Below are positions 34,301 through 36,402 of a stretch of 64,000 nt of DNA, piece by piece; position 1 is the stretch's first letter; each line of letters starts with the position of its first letter. This DNA comes from Bedellia somnulentella (Eukaryota > Arthropoda > Insecta > Lepidoptera > Bedelliidae): the NCBI GenBank assembly GCA_963576735.1, contig OY755198.1, positions 558,001 through 622,000 of the forward strand, written 5' to 3'. The translations under genes and the position numbers were made by a program. The notes below the pieces were generated by a model. That model did not search any database and was not told the DNA's origin. It saw only the letters and a list, made by a program, of their open reading frames with translations.

Positions 34301-35489
34301 GGGGAGTTTGTTTACTAGGGATGGAAAATGTGAGGAAGATATTGAAAGGAGAGTTAAAAAGGGAAACGCGGTGAATGGAGCCATGAACATCCGATGTTGA
34401 GCCAGTCGTTGTCAGAAAAGGCTCGAATGGCTGTGCATAATGCTGTTCTGGTTCCCACGCTGATGTATGGTAGTGAATGTTGGGCATGGCAGAAGAAGCA
34501 TGAAAGTAGAGTTAATGCAGTGGAAATGAGATCCCTCAGAAGTATATGTAATGTAAGGCTGTGTGGTAGAGTGAGAAATACTGTGATCCGTGAAAGAGTA
34601 GGTTTGAAAGATGACGTAGTATGCAAGATAGAAAAAGGAATGTTGAGGTGGTTTGGGCACATAGAGAGGATGGATGAAAATAAAGTAGCGAAAGAGATAT
34701 ATAAAGCTAATGTGGATGGGATTGTTAGTAGAGGACGGCCTCGTAAAACGTTTCTTGACCAGATAGAAAACATTCTTATAAAGGCGGGGGTCCAAAGTGA
34801 GAAGAATAAAAGAGCATGTATGAGAAGGATAATGAATGTAAACGAAGCTAGAGATGTTTGTCAAGATCGTACTAAGTGGCGATCGATAGTCTCTGCCTAC
34901 CCCAAGTATAGAGTATAAGTAAGTAATTTATTAATCCAGTATCGTAACTTTTTTAATATTATTTTTTGAGATTTAACATTTGCTTGTTAGCATTTGTAAG
35001 CTCAGCACCAAACAATATTTATGATAATTAGCAGATTTTTGTTTTTGCTTTTGATTACATACAAACATACATACATATACTCACGGCTGTAAATCCCTTA
35101 ACGGGGTAGCCAGATCTTTGGAATGAAAAATTCCTCAGCCACTTTTGGAGGTTGATTGGGGAAAAGATGATAATAATAAACGTTTTTGGTGACGGGTCTC
35201 CAACCACATCGACCAAAAATGACTTAAAAAGCCCCTTTACCCTTAGTTGCCTCTTACAATCACCCACGTGTAGAAATGGGGTAGTGTTATTCTAAGCCGA
35301 CACTACTACTACTATAAATGTACCTTTAAATAAAAAAAACTATTCACCCTGATTAATCCCAAACAGCCCATCAGCTGGTGTCACAGGGGTGGGCACCGAG
35401 CCCCCATCCCGACTTGTCTCCGTGTCATTTGACTCAGCTTGGATATGCATGGGGGAGTCCAATTGACTCTCACATAGCGCCATGATGCT
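1188..35489 (-). CDS. AT-hook / C2H2 zinc-finger nuclear protein gene (12 coding exons, 3' end off window)
   Basis: Gene-level entry for exons A (35489) to L (1188). Every exon has AG/GT borders, and the phases chain without conflict (1-1-1-1-1-0-1-1-1-1-2-2), giving about 452 residues. Order of parts: start Met with a polar N-terminus; four AT-hooks (GRPRV in exons C and D, GRPRK in F and G) that would bind the minor groove of AT-rich DNA; a basic stretch (E); acidic D/E runs (H); a probable helix (I); long Ser/Asp runs (J, K); and the CxxC half of a C2H2 finger (L). A chromatin or transcription role is inferred from AT-hooks plus zinc finger. I do not recognise the family. The finger's HxxxH half and the C-terminus lie left of the window. 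Introns carry the Helitron, CR1 LINE and hAT described separately. Confidence 0.85.
1371..1572 (-). mobile_element. SINE-A, tail trimmed
   Basis: Body from GGGGTAGCCAGAGCT to GGGGTAGTGCTATTC; loses the (TATG)n end. Starts about 18 bases upstream of the exon L acceptor in the AT-hook gene. Confidence 0.8.
1748..2107 (-). mobile_element. tRNA-headed SINE (SINE-B), full length
   Basis: Minus strand: tRNA-like head GTGATAGCCCAGTGGGTAGA with B-box-like GTTCAAATCC, body 'gtgagggaaaacatcgtgag', tail region 'ggatattcggcgtgaacgtt' and (TTATG)n. About 360 bases. Confidence 0.85.
2170..2362 (+). mobile_element. SINE-A, old copy
   Basis: 'ctgtgtagggtcggctcaga' to 'ccatgagtatattg'; diverged in the middle. 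Confidence 0.7.
2451..2562 (-). CDS. AT-hook gene exon K (poly-Ser/Asp)
   Basis: CTTACAG acceptor and AG|GTAAAT donor. 112 bases, phase 1 to 2. Encodes GSG followed by about ten Ser, then DSSSDSSSDSSDDE and TPMNGHPLNN. A disordered acidic region directly before the zinc-finger exon. Confidence 0.82.
2832..2921 (-). CDS. AT-hook gene exon J (Ser-rich)
   Basis: TTTTCAG acceptor and G|GTAAGA donor. 90 bases, phase 1 to 1. Encodes ESSSLNNSESRIEKLEDSSN then a Ser/Asp/Glu run. Low complexity, acidic, probably disordered. Confidence 0.82.
3018..3128 (+). mobile_element. SINE-A, 5' truncated
   Basis: Starts at 'accatcttttccgcacgcaa'; complete tail. Confidence 0.75.
3429..3566 (-). CDS. AT-hook gene exon I
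   Basis: TTTGCAG acceptor and G|GTAAAA donor. 138 bases, phase 1 to 1. Encodes GSPGQDSLSLDENLRALRHL, then HEKYANLDRDETINADLLAT and NCKLNR. Looks helical. This is the best stretch for a homology search because it is not low-complexity. Confidence 0.84.
3718..3950 (-). mobile_element. SINE-A
   Basis: Near full length, diverged; ends about 17 bases left of the exon H donor. Confidence 0.78.
3967..4044 (-). CDS. AT-hook gene exon H (acidic)
   Basis: TTCACAG acceptor and G|GTGAGT donor. 78 bases, phase 1 to 1. Encodes KIRVRSNLMPINTEPISLDS followed by DDDLEI, with an SLDSDDDLE acidic cluster of the kind phosphorylated by CK2 (inference). Confidence 0.82.
4384..4790 (-). mobile_element. RTE-type LINE 3' end (about 127 codons)
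   Basis: Open frame from VCNVRLCDRVRNDVI through GMLRWFGHIERMDDSK to KWRSIVSAYPNGN, then the (TATG)n tail at 4384-4396. The part from GNVSRG onward is nearly identical to the copy at position 1. In the intron between exons G and H. Confidence 0.88.
4842..4935 (-). CDS. AT-hook gene exon G (AT-hook 4)
   Basis: TTTTCAG acceptor and A|GTAAGT donor. 94 bases, phase 0 to 1. Encodes AKGKRGRPRKQDLSASSSS and then NNLGAKKNDMQP, the most canonical of the four AT-hooks. Confidence 0.88.
5357..5517 (-). CDS. AT-hook gene exon F (AT-hook 3)
   Basis: TTACCAG acceptor and CAT|GTAAGT donor. 161 bases, enters phase 1, leaves phase 0. Encodes a Ser-rich lead, SPRVKRKYTKRP, the AT-hook core PGPGRPRKGE, and a polar tail ending VNKDSH. 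Confidence 0.86.
5589..5752 (-). mobile_element. SINE-A, old and head-less
   Basis: 'agagctataaatccctaaca' to 'aaaagccccaatatccttta'. Confidence 0.6.
5760..6880. other. AT-rich intron, nothing recognised
   Basis: Long intron between AT-hook exons E and F. No frame, repeat or RNA gene I can support. Confidence 0.5.
6961..7196 (-). mobile_element. SINE-A subfamily II
   Basis: Head GCCGGCTTAGAATGTCGCTA; inserted in the SINE-C copy. Confidence 0.83.
7232..7482 (+). mobile_element. SINE-A subfamily I
   Basis: Head 'tgctgtgtagtgtcggctta'; variant 'aagaacctttatttcaccat' shared only with the copy at 58214. Confidence 0.85.
7661..7706 (+). repeat. GGTTCCGTA dispersed repeat, left part
   Basis: 'ccggccaagtgcgagtcgga' through GGGTTCCGTA, the standard left end of a widespread lepidopteran repeat, interrupted here by the hAT. 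Confidence 0.75.
7973..8293 (+). mobile_element. SINE-B, inside the hAT
   Basis: Head 'cattatagtccaatggttag' with GAGTTCAAATCCCAGGTCGG; loses the last part of its tail after 'ggtagctctgcc'. Confidence 0.8.
8765..8872 (+). mobile_element. tRNA-like foldback element, truncated
   Basis: 'ctatagctcagttggcagag' then CGACGGGAGCGTATATCCGC, cut before the T-arm. Inside the hAT. Confidence 0.55.
9073..9320 (+). mobile_element. SINE-A
   Basis: 'tgctgtgtcggctaagtgcc' to 'gtagccgtaagtagatggat'; inside the hAT. Confidence 0.78.
10294..10888 (+). repeat. GGTTCCGTA dispersed repeat, right part
   Basis: Resumes GTTCCGTACTATC after the hAT and runs to 'ggctacggaaccctaaaaac', with an (ACGG)n/(ACAG)n microsatellite at 10796-10835. 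The two outer ends are inverted (GGTTCCGTA and TACGGAACC). Confidence 0.75.
10895..11137 (+). mobile_element. tRNA-like foldback element
   Basis: tRNA-like core GGTAGCTCAATTGGCAAGAG to GGTTCGAATCCCGCCTGTGT (10985-11062) between inverted ends: 'aaggaaagaaaaatttcgac' on the left and 'gaaatttttctttcctttat' on the right. Ends with 'cccacatgaggttttcat'. Confidence 0.75.
11333..11572 (+). mobile_element. SINE-A subfamily II
   Basis: 'gccgtagtcggcctaagtgc' to GCCGTGAGTATTTGTTATG. Confidence 0.82.
12091..12344 (-). mobile_element. SINE-A subfamily I
   Basis: Full length with (TATG)n tail and head TGCGTAGTGTCGGCTTAGAA. Confidence 0.85.
12345..13054. other. AT-rich intron, little content
   Basis: Only the solo hAT-like end at 12724. 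13380-13430 farther on is a short GC-rich island (GGGGCGCGCGGGGCGGGGGC) without an exon I can define. Confidence 0.45.
12724..12830 (+). repeat. Solo hAT-like end
   Basis: 'ctagagatgggcgagg' closely resembles the left end of the hAT at 7707. No partner end found nearby. Confidence 0.4.
13055..13134 (+). mobile_element. SINE-A 3' scrap
   Basis: 'gttactgaggaattttacta' then 'aatagccgtgagtgtatgta'. Confidence 0.5.
13624..13850 (+). mobile_element. SINE-A, diverged
   Basis: 'gtgggcttagaatagcacta' to 'gggatttatagccgaaaata'. Confidence 0.75.
13948..14009 (+). mobile_element. SINE-A head scrap
   Basis: 'tgctgtagtggcggcgtata' joined to the tRNA-like element at 14010. Confidence 0.5.
14010..14078 (+). 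mobile_element. tRNA-like foldback element, right end only
   Basis: 'tgtcgagatttttctttcct' through 'cccacatgaggttt'. Joined directly to a truncated SINE-A head. Confidence 0.55.
14301..14668 (-). mobile_element. SINE-B, full length
   Basis: Very similar to the copy at 1748-2107, including the head, so likely the same subfamily. Confidence 0.85.
14882..15113 (-). mobile_element. SINE-B, internally deleted
   Basis: Tail and GGTCGGCAGTGGTATCAATA retained; the region between the GTACAAATACAATGTCCCAG point and the head is deleted. Confidence 0.7.
15325..15395 (-). mobile_element. SINE-A tail scrap
   Basis: 'atatacttacgactataaat' through 'ggtagccaaagcttcg'. Confidence 0.6.
15408..15465 (-). mobile_element. 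SINE-B tail scrap
   Basis: 'caaacgttcacaccgcaaat' then 'ccccgacggtagtgcaggca'. Confidence 0.5.
15511..15743 (-). mobile_element. SINE-A
   Basis: Full length, with 'gggcctccgaaaatccctta' internal deletion and head CCGTGTAGTGTCGGC. Confidence 0.8.
15812..16048 (-). mobile_element. SINE-A head joined to RTE 3' end (chimera)
   Basis: Minus strand: SINE-A head (GTCGACTTAAAATAACACTA through AAGTGATTTT) runs directly into RTE 3' coding sequence from 'aacgacctcggcgtacacg' to the (shortened) tail 'gcgtgagaatatacatg'. No second poly-tail in between. Likely one retrotransposed chimeric RNA or cDNA. Confidence 0.65.
16544..16594 (-). CDS. AT-hook gene exon E (51-base micro-exon)
   Basis: TTTACAG acceptor and G|GTAAGC donor, phase 1 to 1. 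Encodes ENLEKKAKRQNKRRGTG, a strongly basic 17-residue stretch that could act as a nuclear localisation signal (inference). Found because phase and donor match both neighbours. Confidence 0.78.
16640..16812 (-). mobile_element. SINE-A subfamily II, tail missing
   Basis: Starts at 'agtgaaaagatggtaataat', ends GCAGGCACTACACGGC. Beside micro-exon E. Confidence 0.75.
16865..16967 (+). mobile_element. RTE 3' end scrap
   Basis: 'gatcgatagtctctgcccac' and 'gggaactaacggcgtgatta' mark the RTE terminal region; diverged upstream. Confidence 0.6.
16982..17135 (-). mobile_element. RTE internal scrap
   Basis: Diverged reverse copy of the RTE coding end (GNVSRGRPRRTH region: 'cctccgcggtcgttgtttgt', 'accttccacattggctatat'). 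Lies back-to-back with the preceding scrap. Confidence 0.5.
17164..17231 (+). mobile_element. SINE-A 3' scrap
   Basis: 'tagctctggctaccccttta' and the TATG tail. Confidence 0.55.
17256..17402 (+). mobile_element. SINE-A, 5' truncated
   Basis: From 'tttttgggcgatgcggttgg' to (TATG)n; ends about 28 bases left of exon D. Confidence 0.72.
17431..17541 (-). CDS. AT-hook gene exon D (AT-hook 2)
   Basis: CTTTCAG acceptor and G|GTATGT donor. 111 bases, phase 1 to 1. Encodes ASGSLNSSGEGEK, then RRRGRPRVDKNSEEYIARKR and AKEL. The intron separating it from exon C is 14.2 kb and contains the Helitron and CR1 LINE. Confidence 0.88.
17559..17760 (+). repeat. Helitron-like nonautonomous end fragment
   Basis: Starts TCCTATTAATATTGTAAATG followed by GAAAGTTTAGATGTTTGGAT and a 'aaatttggcagaatgctgga' stretch, the style of the common lepidopteran Helitron-associated 5' end. 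Classification from memory of that style. Confidence 0.45.
17763..18400. repeat. Long inverted repeat, 254-bp arms around a 130-base core
   Basis: Left arm 17763-18016 and right arm 18147-18400 are near-perfect reverse complements by eye, starting and ending at AATAAAAGAATT. The core carries two 59-base direct repeats at 18021 and 18080, differing at about one base. Each arm includes ACCCGACTGC, also found in the repeat at 24.9 kb. No coding frame. Could be a foldback element or an inverted duplication of a Helitron end. Confidence 0.85.
18021..18137. repeat. Two 59-base tandem repeats in hairpin core
   Basis: Unit starts GAGGCTTATTTATAGTCATT and ends in TTCGTTGGTGGCA. Copies begin at 18021 and 18080. 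This is the unpaired loop of the long inverted repeat. Confidence 0.85.
18589..24162 (-). CDS. Helitron Rep/helicase (1857 aa, intact ORF)
   Basis: Replication initiator-helicase of a rolling-circle Helitron. Domains by residue: basic N-terminus with tandem 23-residue repeats of type ESPSSRAARLEQMREHA (89-185); paired CxxC zinc-binding motifs (about 220-260); a cysteine-protease-like segment (GRQCTANA about 452, FDSHSRGP about 595); Helitron-like N domain and HUH Rep nuclease (GSPHVHMVLW, 944) with Tyr pair AYYISKYISK (1074); PIF1 helicase with Walker A GGAGTGKTF (1419), Walker B IIDEISMV (1500) and motif VI VALSRV near the end. No APE-type endonuclease, so a Helitron rather than a Helentron. 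Length and absence of stops suggest recent activity. Sits in the AT-hook gene intron, in host sense orientation. Terminal TC and CTRR ends not resolved. Confidence 0.95.
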   Translation of the reverse strand: MGLSRKTKRAQARAKKLKAESPEAREKRLIEARVRMSQRYSQLSPTSRQELINNKSTRRRTLQARESSVDREQKRRRLAASKSEKRAAESPSSRMTRLQQMREYATNVREHESPSSRAARLEQMREHAGNVREHESPPTRAARLDQMREHAELIREHESPSSRASRLEQMREYAVQSRNNESPGSRLERLSAMRSQSRVRRQLFTNSDATFNEAISQVADVVCYVCHKLLYKKQSRSILTANITVLPQNVSDRIDCCNRCANKLSRNQCPSNAFWNNMTVAPIPPEIECLSEMELRLISRIKPFIKVVRLGGRYGQQGFKGQAILFAQQVEEIPEQLPLNIANAGISVVTENLDNVTNNRRYSVDIEKIKKALEWLLRNNHLYSNVQINTNITNEEIRSSILEAVITLENADHIRNEPKNHFKALGHDRHILRGSFHQGSDRFEEESRGRQCTANAATAIAYSSSKPLNEWAPSDLDRILLAGNTYFNRCMSRLANRPQFLNTEELLPAVSVAATEFELNIQPDVVVGVVNSSAPSDVLEGYFPNLSSGIEYFFTTHDKGIITCQTNIALAVMKVIVERNQSPDVEIPEYYLFDSHSRGPKGYVAPNRGASMLMKFANQGDLCQHLAVALQVRGHRDMQYSITAINATPLVIPNESPVLNEQHDTQIVSDGNLNSSDPVHEEHAFVTTALMPIDTNIPDLNEVVSNANTVEERPIPIYELKRKTVPPVSVLREQRAEELAWIRLFPDGRNELREQRPVPITPLDYYQTRVMSNDKRFQFNEYIFYALSLVELCKAQQNVSVCGRLRQDGAEPTDVVQNVHLVMRNIRGTSAYWHKAYTDLLAMVKNLGPPHWYLTLSCNDLNWPDMLKALLVADGRPNFSFEDLTFLEKQHLVESYPVTLSRQFMLRLNTLFTRLRREEDPILGKKIIDFWWRIEFQLRGSPHVHMVLWCADMPAFDTPEGIQLLERVVTCEVPDAEDDSEMHDLVVQLQTHRHTQTCFKNNRNVCRFAFPRPVSENTTILDDEQAMRNGGRFYILKRTDSETMINCYSSRLLKLWRANIDLQPCGSALGVAYYISKYISKAEPAEVSRSIRQAISAVRDRGGSNLGRLVFAIQNAILSHREVSANECAFRLCHLKLRDSSRKCVFVNTCAPEQRYRMLRIDTESSEPYKNVFDRYVHRPLSLEQLSLGEFAIWYEVASTRNDTEEDEQDADAYDAEDEDVSSRRYITLLDNVGRMKKRTRPAILRTRYYTLSSDPEAYYYSLVLTHIPFRAEEELLDGFNTAKEAFWAKRHRLRPLQEGFDAETMMRWETEIQQAISRIVAENLAAGTVEEQNDDANDNNDVQPIEHILDDGGHNIMIEEVEDEPTDIGMPDNQFETFVASLNMSQRQLFQKISQKLLDVSNSDPLLVFVTGGAGTGKTFTLKVMTEQIRRLSNTEMGKNVIVTAPTGVAARLIGGTTLHSTFALPIEKGRNETLRPLTGERLQRERQKWRHINWLIIDEISMVPYLTLRNIHIRLQQLKQDQGNFGGINVILFGDLMQLPPVSRITGGSYCFRQPSNLTGETNLWQLFSFCELPQNMRQAGDNTFVDILNNIRVGELTMDQLEILDSRRIPLEGPFADGEAVRIFPTTKQVDAYNSAMTKKLGKSLKLYQINAVDISLEAKTYGQCPRKQYISDDPNKTGGILGTLTIGIGSRVMLRRNINVNHGLVNGAMGIVRRIEWPSLRREQLEPGELPQAVFVEFDDRSVKGNELGVGVRIEPSTVDFDALRGQGKIERRMLPLILCWAVTVHKLQGTTLDRAVVDLSNVFAKGQAYVALSRVKTLAGLAIKTLDPKKLLDRPHDECSLTKLKRLRDLQQ
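24163..24600 (-). other. Helitron upstream region
   Basis: About 440 bases before the Helitron ATG. An AT-rich purine-biased stretch next to the gene, then a GC-rich block around 24420-24540. Presumably 5' UTR and promoter; no motif I can defend. Confidence 0.35.
24600..24912 (-). repeat. Lepidopteran ACCCGACTGCC-type dispersed repeat
   Basis: On the minus strand begins ACCCGACTGCCAAAGAAGGA, with a CATACATACATAC microsatellite and 'ATGGATTTTGATGTATGAGG'. Lies between the Helitron promoter region and the LINE 5' UTR. Superfamily not determined. Confidence 0.5.
25507..26625 (+). CDS. LINE ORF1: PHD finger, coiled coil, FP25K-like domain (372 aa)
   Basis: RNA-binding/chaperone-type ORF1 protein. 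Residues 1-55 form a PHD finger (CTACC, LKCTKCKATFHYQCL, WVCSLC). A probable coiled coil spans about 130-190 (TALENENILLRNELKQLKET). Residues about 205-360 resemble the FP25K-like domain common in lepidopteran LINE ORF1s (VDVRRVG, PRPIVVRLARRVQRDLL, FYINERLTKQNRVL, YVWTRDGRTFLRKDD). Start is the first ATG after the 5' UTR, at the beginning of the PHD. The stop TAA at 26623 follows a T_TTT_TTA heptamer. Confidence 0.9.
   Translation: MNCTACCRDVGLADLLKCTKCKATFHYQCLNITSAVYMANYAKFKKAWVCSLCQNTTIRKDRNDNTPIRRSHLPDAEKTMHQDGGFGAADMSCDDSSASLVQASAVTLSQKSAAETLTVDVLIAVLDNKFTEFRHSITNDLGKEINELTCQLNNFRSEIGTYSGRLTALENENILLRNELKQLKETTSNSNNSTDTIKLLETEINNRDQETLRNDVQISEIPEFPGESVGHIVLQIAKKIQVPIGEHDLVDVRRVGPRRITATSASGPQQRPRPIVVRLARRVQRDLLIKNSRVRKNTTTSELGLPAHQPNIFYINERLTKQNRVLHGKVRELKIHNWKYVWTRDGRTFLRKDDGSPAIAINCDTDLSQVFL
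26598..27254 (+). CDS. Open inter-ORF frame (hypothetical ORFx), about 218 codons
   Basis: The minus-one frame relative to ORF1 is open from 26598 to the TGA at 27252, overlapping ORF1's end and ORF2's ATG (ATGA at 27251-27254). It has no ATG before about codon 80, so expression would need a frameshift at T_TTT_TTA (26616-26622). The product would be very hydrophobic (VLFLFAVYYIFILNIIIIYL) with several possible membrane spans. T-rich composition alone yields hydrophobic translations, so whether it is real is open. Confidence 0.35.
   Translation, partial: YRLVSGFFISKFIALCFAVHDCIHSSNVHFKFLFYFGRVFVFVAARIILNTKLSYTQTFSVSVVTLSTKFITKVAFSNLYMYRCLSYNCTIFFSVVYSKQCKYDIKLFNRPVDILVIYFVPLRIVYYFVSYMLSTYVLFLFAVYYIFILNIIIIYLLIFLVILVVASCQGELKLHVDTDCYVVRISLIHIFFSSFTLLNMYFIGFYIAFFEFLFTFNK
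26616..26622 (+). promoter_or_regulatory. Candidate minus-one frameshift slippery site T_TTT_TTA
   Basis: In ORF1 frame the codons read GTT TTT TTA TAA, so the heptamer is correctly phased and immediately precedes the stop. Identical to the classical U_UUU_UUA class of slippery sites. A downstream pseudoknot was not computed. Confidence 0.4.
27251..30163 (+). CDS. LINE ORF2: AP endonuclease and reverse transcriptase (970 aa)
   Basis: Target-primed reverse transcription enzyme. Endonuclease domain at about 15-235: LLNIQSI, LCLNETWL, RGGGVGVYIR, LLGDFNVN, SDHGMIII. RT at about 480-760: DIRPIGILPTLSKVLEK, QQSGFRSGHST, LLDNSRAFDSI (motif A), VVQGSVLGPTLF, HLYADDTQVYI (motif C, about 673). C-terminal region has CMRFCYNIPRRHHITP and KCWNDIPPPI. 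All catalytic Asp present and no stops. VVQGS replaces the common VPQGS. The ATG overlaps the preceding frame's stop as ATGA; a second Met is 13 codons in. Confidence 0.92.
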   Translation: MTASCASSGSYCKMKQFAVGLLNIQSINTGWDELLETMKDNKLDLLCLNETWLRQDSDIKRYVIPGYDFIHVPRGHSRGGGVGVYIRSDLRRRRLEHIGTELEQLWIEVRIQKLKMMIGIFYRPHSLSTATAIDSLLDSLSVFGPQYEHILLLGDFNVNCLCSNSVDIFTPVCFEPLISAYGLTQIVNKPTRITPTSTTLLDVIFTRTHCKPTSINVIHNNDLSDHGMIIIEFAIKLTKPQPRTIMYRPIANNVDCILQAAQFTPWDFIQDFKNINDMVSMFNFLITDLFDHFAPIQHKVFTNPPAPWMTYNIREMRKLRDKANEAAILSKTESSHRHYREMRNLVHSAIKTEKKMYFKSYVNSNSSNPTKLWKHINRVIKPNSSSSIPQHLSDPNVLNRFFIDSVPPIDVSIPETTNPLHPGNDSNMPKFCFNEVSETEVHRLLERCQSGSVGSDQISANMLRLTLPYSLHAVTTIINKSLLEGVFPETWTCSVVTPIPKKSTVEHLNDIRPIGILPTLSKVLEKIVLKQMLAYLEKSNIIPLQQSGFRSGHSTSTALLHIVDDLLTVSDKGSASILVLLDNSRAFDSIFPPLLISELRAAGFSQTVCKWFTSYFSNRTQIVKTHDPSGHLKFSDPLPVSRGVVQGSVLGPTLFSIYTASVSKIITHSKYHLYADDTQVYIDLPTNITNFTDGVNKLNRDLKCIVEWSKKFHLTVNPFKTVALICGTVDQVRKIEELQPAIVVDGTVVPLQKCVRNLGLYIDQHLNFDEHIDLKISKSFSALSSLYKIRPFISPGIRLKLCESLVLSQLGYCDVVYGPCLKKNTEKRIQRVQNACMRFCYNIPRRHHITPHLIEKKILNMKYSRSLKYSCLVYKILKKGVPKYLYNKLNFSLRQRRNILLLPKHNLTKTKGCFKIVASKCWNDIPPPIKEARTVQTFRNKLREWLTVSQQNEFGAQYGCASPPPLCYSV
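30180..30350 (+). repeat. TATG/TGTA microsatellite in LINE 3' UTR
   Basis: Imperfect runs of TGTATGTATATGTATGTGTG type followed by TATATATATA. Confidence 0.7.
30741..30791 (+). other. LINE 3' UTR stem-loop
   Basis: CGCCTCTCCCAT pairs perfectly with ATGGGAGAGGCG (12 bp) around a 27-base loop, about 30 bases before the (ATT)n tail. Position fits an RT recognition hairpin (inference). Confidence 0.6.
30894..31140 (-). mobile_element. SINE-A subfamily I
   Basis: Full length, just beyond the CR1 LINE tail; head duplicated ('cgacacaacacagcaaagcc'). Confidence 0.83.
31163..31262 (+). mobile_element. RTE 3' scrap with internal deletion
   Basis: 'gaataaaagagcatgcataa' then a gap, then 'ccattgggcattaatggtgt'. 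Confidence 0.5.
31270..31478 (+). mobile_element. SINE-A, diverged
   Basis: 'gtgtagtgtcggcttagaat' to 'gtgagtatatgtatgtatgt', with deletions. Confidence 0.78.
31491..31743 (-). mobile_element. SINE-A subfamily III
   Basis: Full length; 'tggaatgaaaaattcctcag' is diagnostic. Tail-to-tail with the preceding copy; head 31 bases from exon C donor. Confidence 0.85.
31774..31884 (-). CDS. AT-hook gene exon C (AT-hook 1)
   Basis: GGTCCAG acceptor and G|GTAAGA donor. 111 bases, phase 1 to 1. A Ser run followed by VKRKRGRPRVDK, a textbook AT-hook (GRP core in basic context), then TSPEYLAKSVARKQARD. Closely resembles exon D in length, phase and sequence, suggesting an exon duplication. Confidence 0.88.
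31955..32146 (+). mobile_element. tRNA-like foldback element
   Basis: Weak left end 'aaataaaggatagaagaatt', core GGTGGCTCAATTGGCAGAGC to GGTTCGAATCCCGCCTGTGT, right end 'cgaaatttttctttccttta'. In the intron just right of AT-hook exon C. Confidence 0.75.
32178..32238. repeat. Perfect 26-bp hairpin, 9-base loop
   Basis: AAGATTATAAAATTGAGGAT plus six more bases pairs without mismatch across TATATGAAA. In the intron between AT-hook exons B and C. Confidence 0.8.
32358..32562 (+). mobile_element. SINE-A subfamily III, internal deletion
   Basis: 'tgtgtagtgccggcttagaa' head; about 45 bases missing around the GGTTGGAGACC box. Confidence 0.8.
32706..32955 (+). repeat. Lepidopteran GCTTCGCCCGCG dispersed repeat
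   Basis: 'actagctttccgcccacggc' then 'ttcgcccgcgtgg' at the left and 'gatttataatattagttaag' at the right, with 'aatttcaatgctatcggttt' inside: the common Helitron-like/Lep1-style repeat. Confidence 0.65.
33168..33245 (-). mobile_element. SINE-C body fragment
   Basis: 'acacagatcaagtgagctcc' and 'gatactaacttaact' match the SINE-C 3' body. Confidence 0.5.
33251..33495 (-). mobile_element. SINE-A subfamily I
   Basis: Full length; inserted in a SINE-C remnant. Confidence 0.85.
33556..33666 (-). CDS. AT-hook gene exon B
   Basis: ATTACAG acceptor and G|GTAAGT donor. 111 bases, phase 1 to 1. Encodes GGLPLSVDYRSPVSHFIPP then a Met/Phe/Lys/Pro-containing stretch ending VSNN. No domain recognised. Same length as exons C and D. 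Confidence 0.83.
33721..33992 (-). mobile_element. SINE-B, head variant
   Basis: Head reads as AGCTCAATGGGTAGACCACT with GGGTTCGAATCCCGGATCGG, closer to a real tRNA than other copies. About 85 bases of the middle deleted. Confidence 0.75.
34040..34918 (+). pseudogene. RTE-type LINE reverse transcriptase, 3' remnant with one frameshift
   Basis: Starts inside the RT at KCLLYADDQVLLA (34080), continues MRVNVDKTKTMVF and EFVYLGSLFTRDG. The frame is lost near 34395 (stop TGA in the first frame) and resumes at 34394 with MLSQSLSEKARMAVHNAVLV, PTLMYGSECWAWQKK, RSLRSICNVRL, GMLRWFGHIERMD, GRPRKTFLDQIENI, KWRSIVSAYP. 5' truncated, typical of RTE copies. Source of the many short RTE scraps here. Confidence 0.85.
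35060..35306 (-). mobile_element. SINE-A subfamily III
   Basis: Full length; head ends 42 bases from the exon A donor. Confidence 0.85.
35348..35489 (-). CDS. AT-hook gene exon A (first coding exon)
   Basis: Acceptor TTTCCAG then AGCATC and ATG at 35483, reading MALCESQLDSPMHIQAE and on to FGINQ, with donor G|GTGAAT at 35348. Because an acceptor precedes the ATG by six bases, an upstream, probably noncoding, exon is expected to the right. The ATG is the first in this exon and is inferred as the start. Ends in phase 1. Confidence 0.8.
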
Positions 35490-35565
35490 CTGGAAATCAT
35501 AATGGTGATATTACATTTTACAAGTGAATTTATTTTGAAGAAATATGAGAAAACAAGGCAGAGGG

Positions 35566-35597
35566 AAGAAATGGGGTAGTGCTATTCTAAGCCAATT
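35566..35597 (-). mobile_element. SINE-A head scrap
   Basis: 'gaagaaatggggtagtgcta' then TTCTAAGCC. Confidence 0.5.
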
Positions 35598-35808
35598 TCA
35601 TTTATTTCCATTTATTGTCACCTCATTGATTGTTGTCCAAATCTAAAATTGCCATTAGCTGTAAATAAAACTAAATAGAAAAACATAAGTTTACATAGAG
35701 ATTTCAGATCTAATGTTATTTAACTTAACAATAACTACAGTTATATATTTGGATATATTCTTGTTTCCTAGTGTTTAAATTAATCTAAAATAAATTAAAC
35801 ATGCATCA

Positions 35809-35912
35809 TACATACATATACTCACAGCTAAATTCCTTAGATCCCTCAGTTGCCTCTAGCATATACCCATGGGAAGTAATGAGGTAGTGATATTCTAAGC
35901 TGACACTACACA
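35809..35912 (-). mobile_element. SINE-A, internally deleted
   Basis: Tail and head kept; about 140 bases of the body missing. Confidence 0.7.
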
Positions 35913-36155
35913 AGTTTACTTTTACAATATTGAGAAACTAGTTTAGCTCCTCAGCTTTGCTAGGTAAGTTGTATTTTTTTACTTTTTTAATAACTATTTT
36001 ATTTATTTAAAATATTTAGTTATTCAATAACTACAACAAACCAGCATCAATACATAGCCTTTGTTTCTTCTCATAGTAGTAAGTTAATTATGAGAATTGA
36101 TCGAGATATTTTGAAGCACATTCATTACAGTTAATTAAATACAGTATATCCATTA

Positions 36156-36402
36156 GCTGTGTAGTGTCGGCTTATAATAGCACTACCCCATTTCTTCCGG
36201 TGGGTGTACGTAAGAGGTGACTAACGGACTTAGGGCTTTTTAAGGGATTTTTGTGCGAAGCGGTTGGAATCCTATCACCAACAACCTTTATTCTACCATC
36301 TTTTCCCCACTCAACTTCCAAAAGTGGCTGAGGAATTCCTAATTTCTCAGCTCTGGCTACCACTTTAAGGGATTTGTAGCCTGTGTATGTATGTATGTAT
36401 AT
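36156..36402 (+). mobile_element. SINE-A subfamily I
   Basis: 'ctgtgtagtgtcggcttata' to (TATG)n. Confidence 0.84.

Noticed and set aside
1188..35489. Naming the AT-hook gene as ash1, lilliputian or a similar AT-hook regulator
   Set aside because: Only AT-hooks and Ser/Asp runs are shared, which occur in many unrelated nuclear proteins; no diagnostic domain lies in the window.
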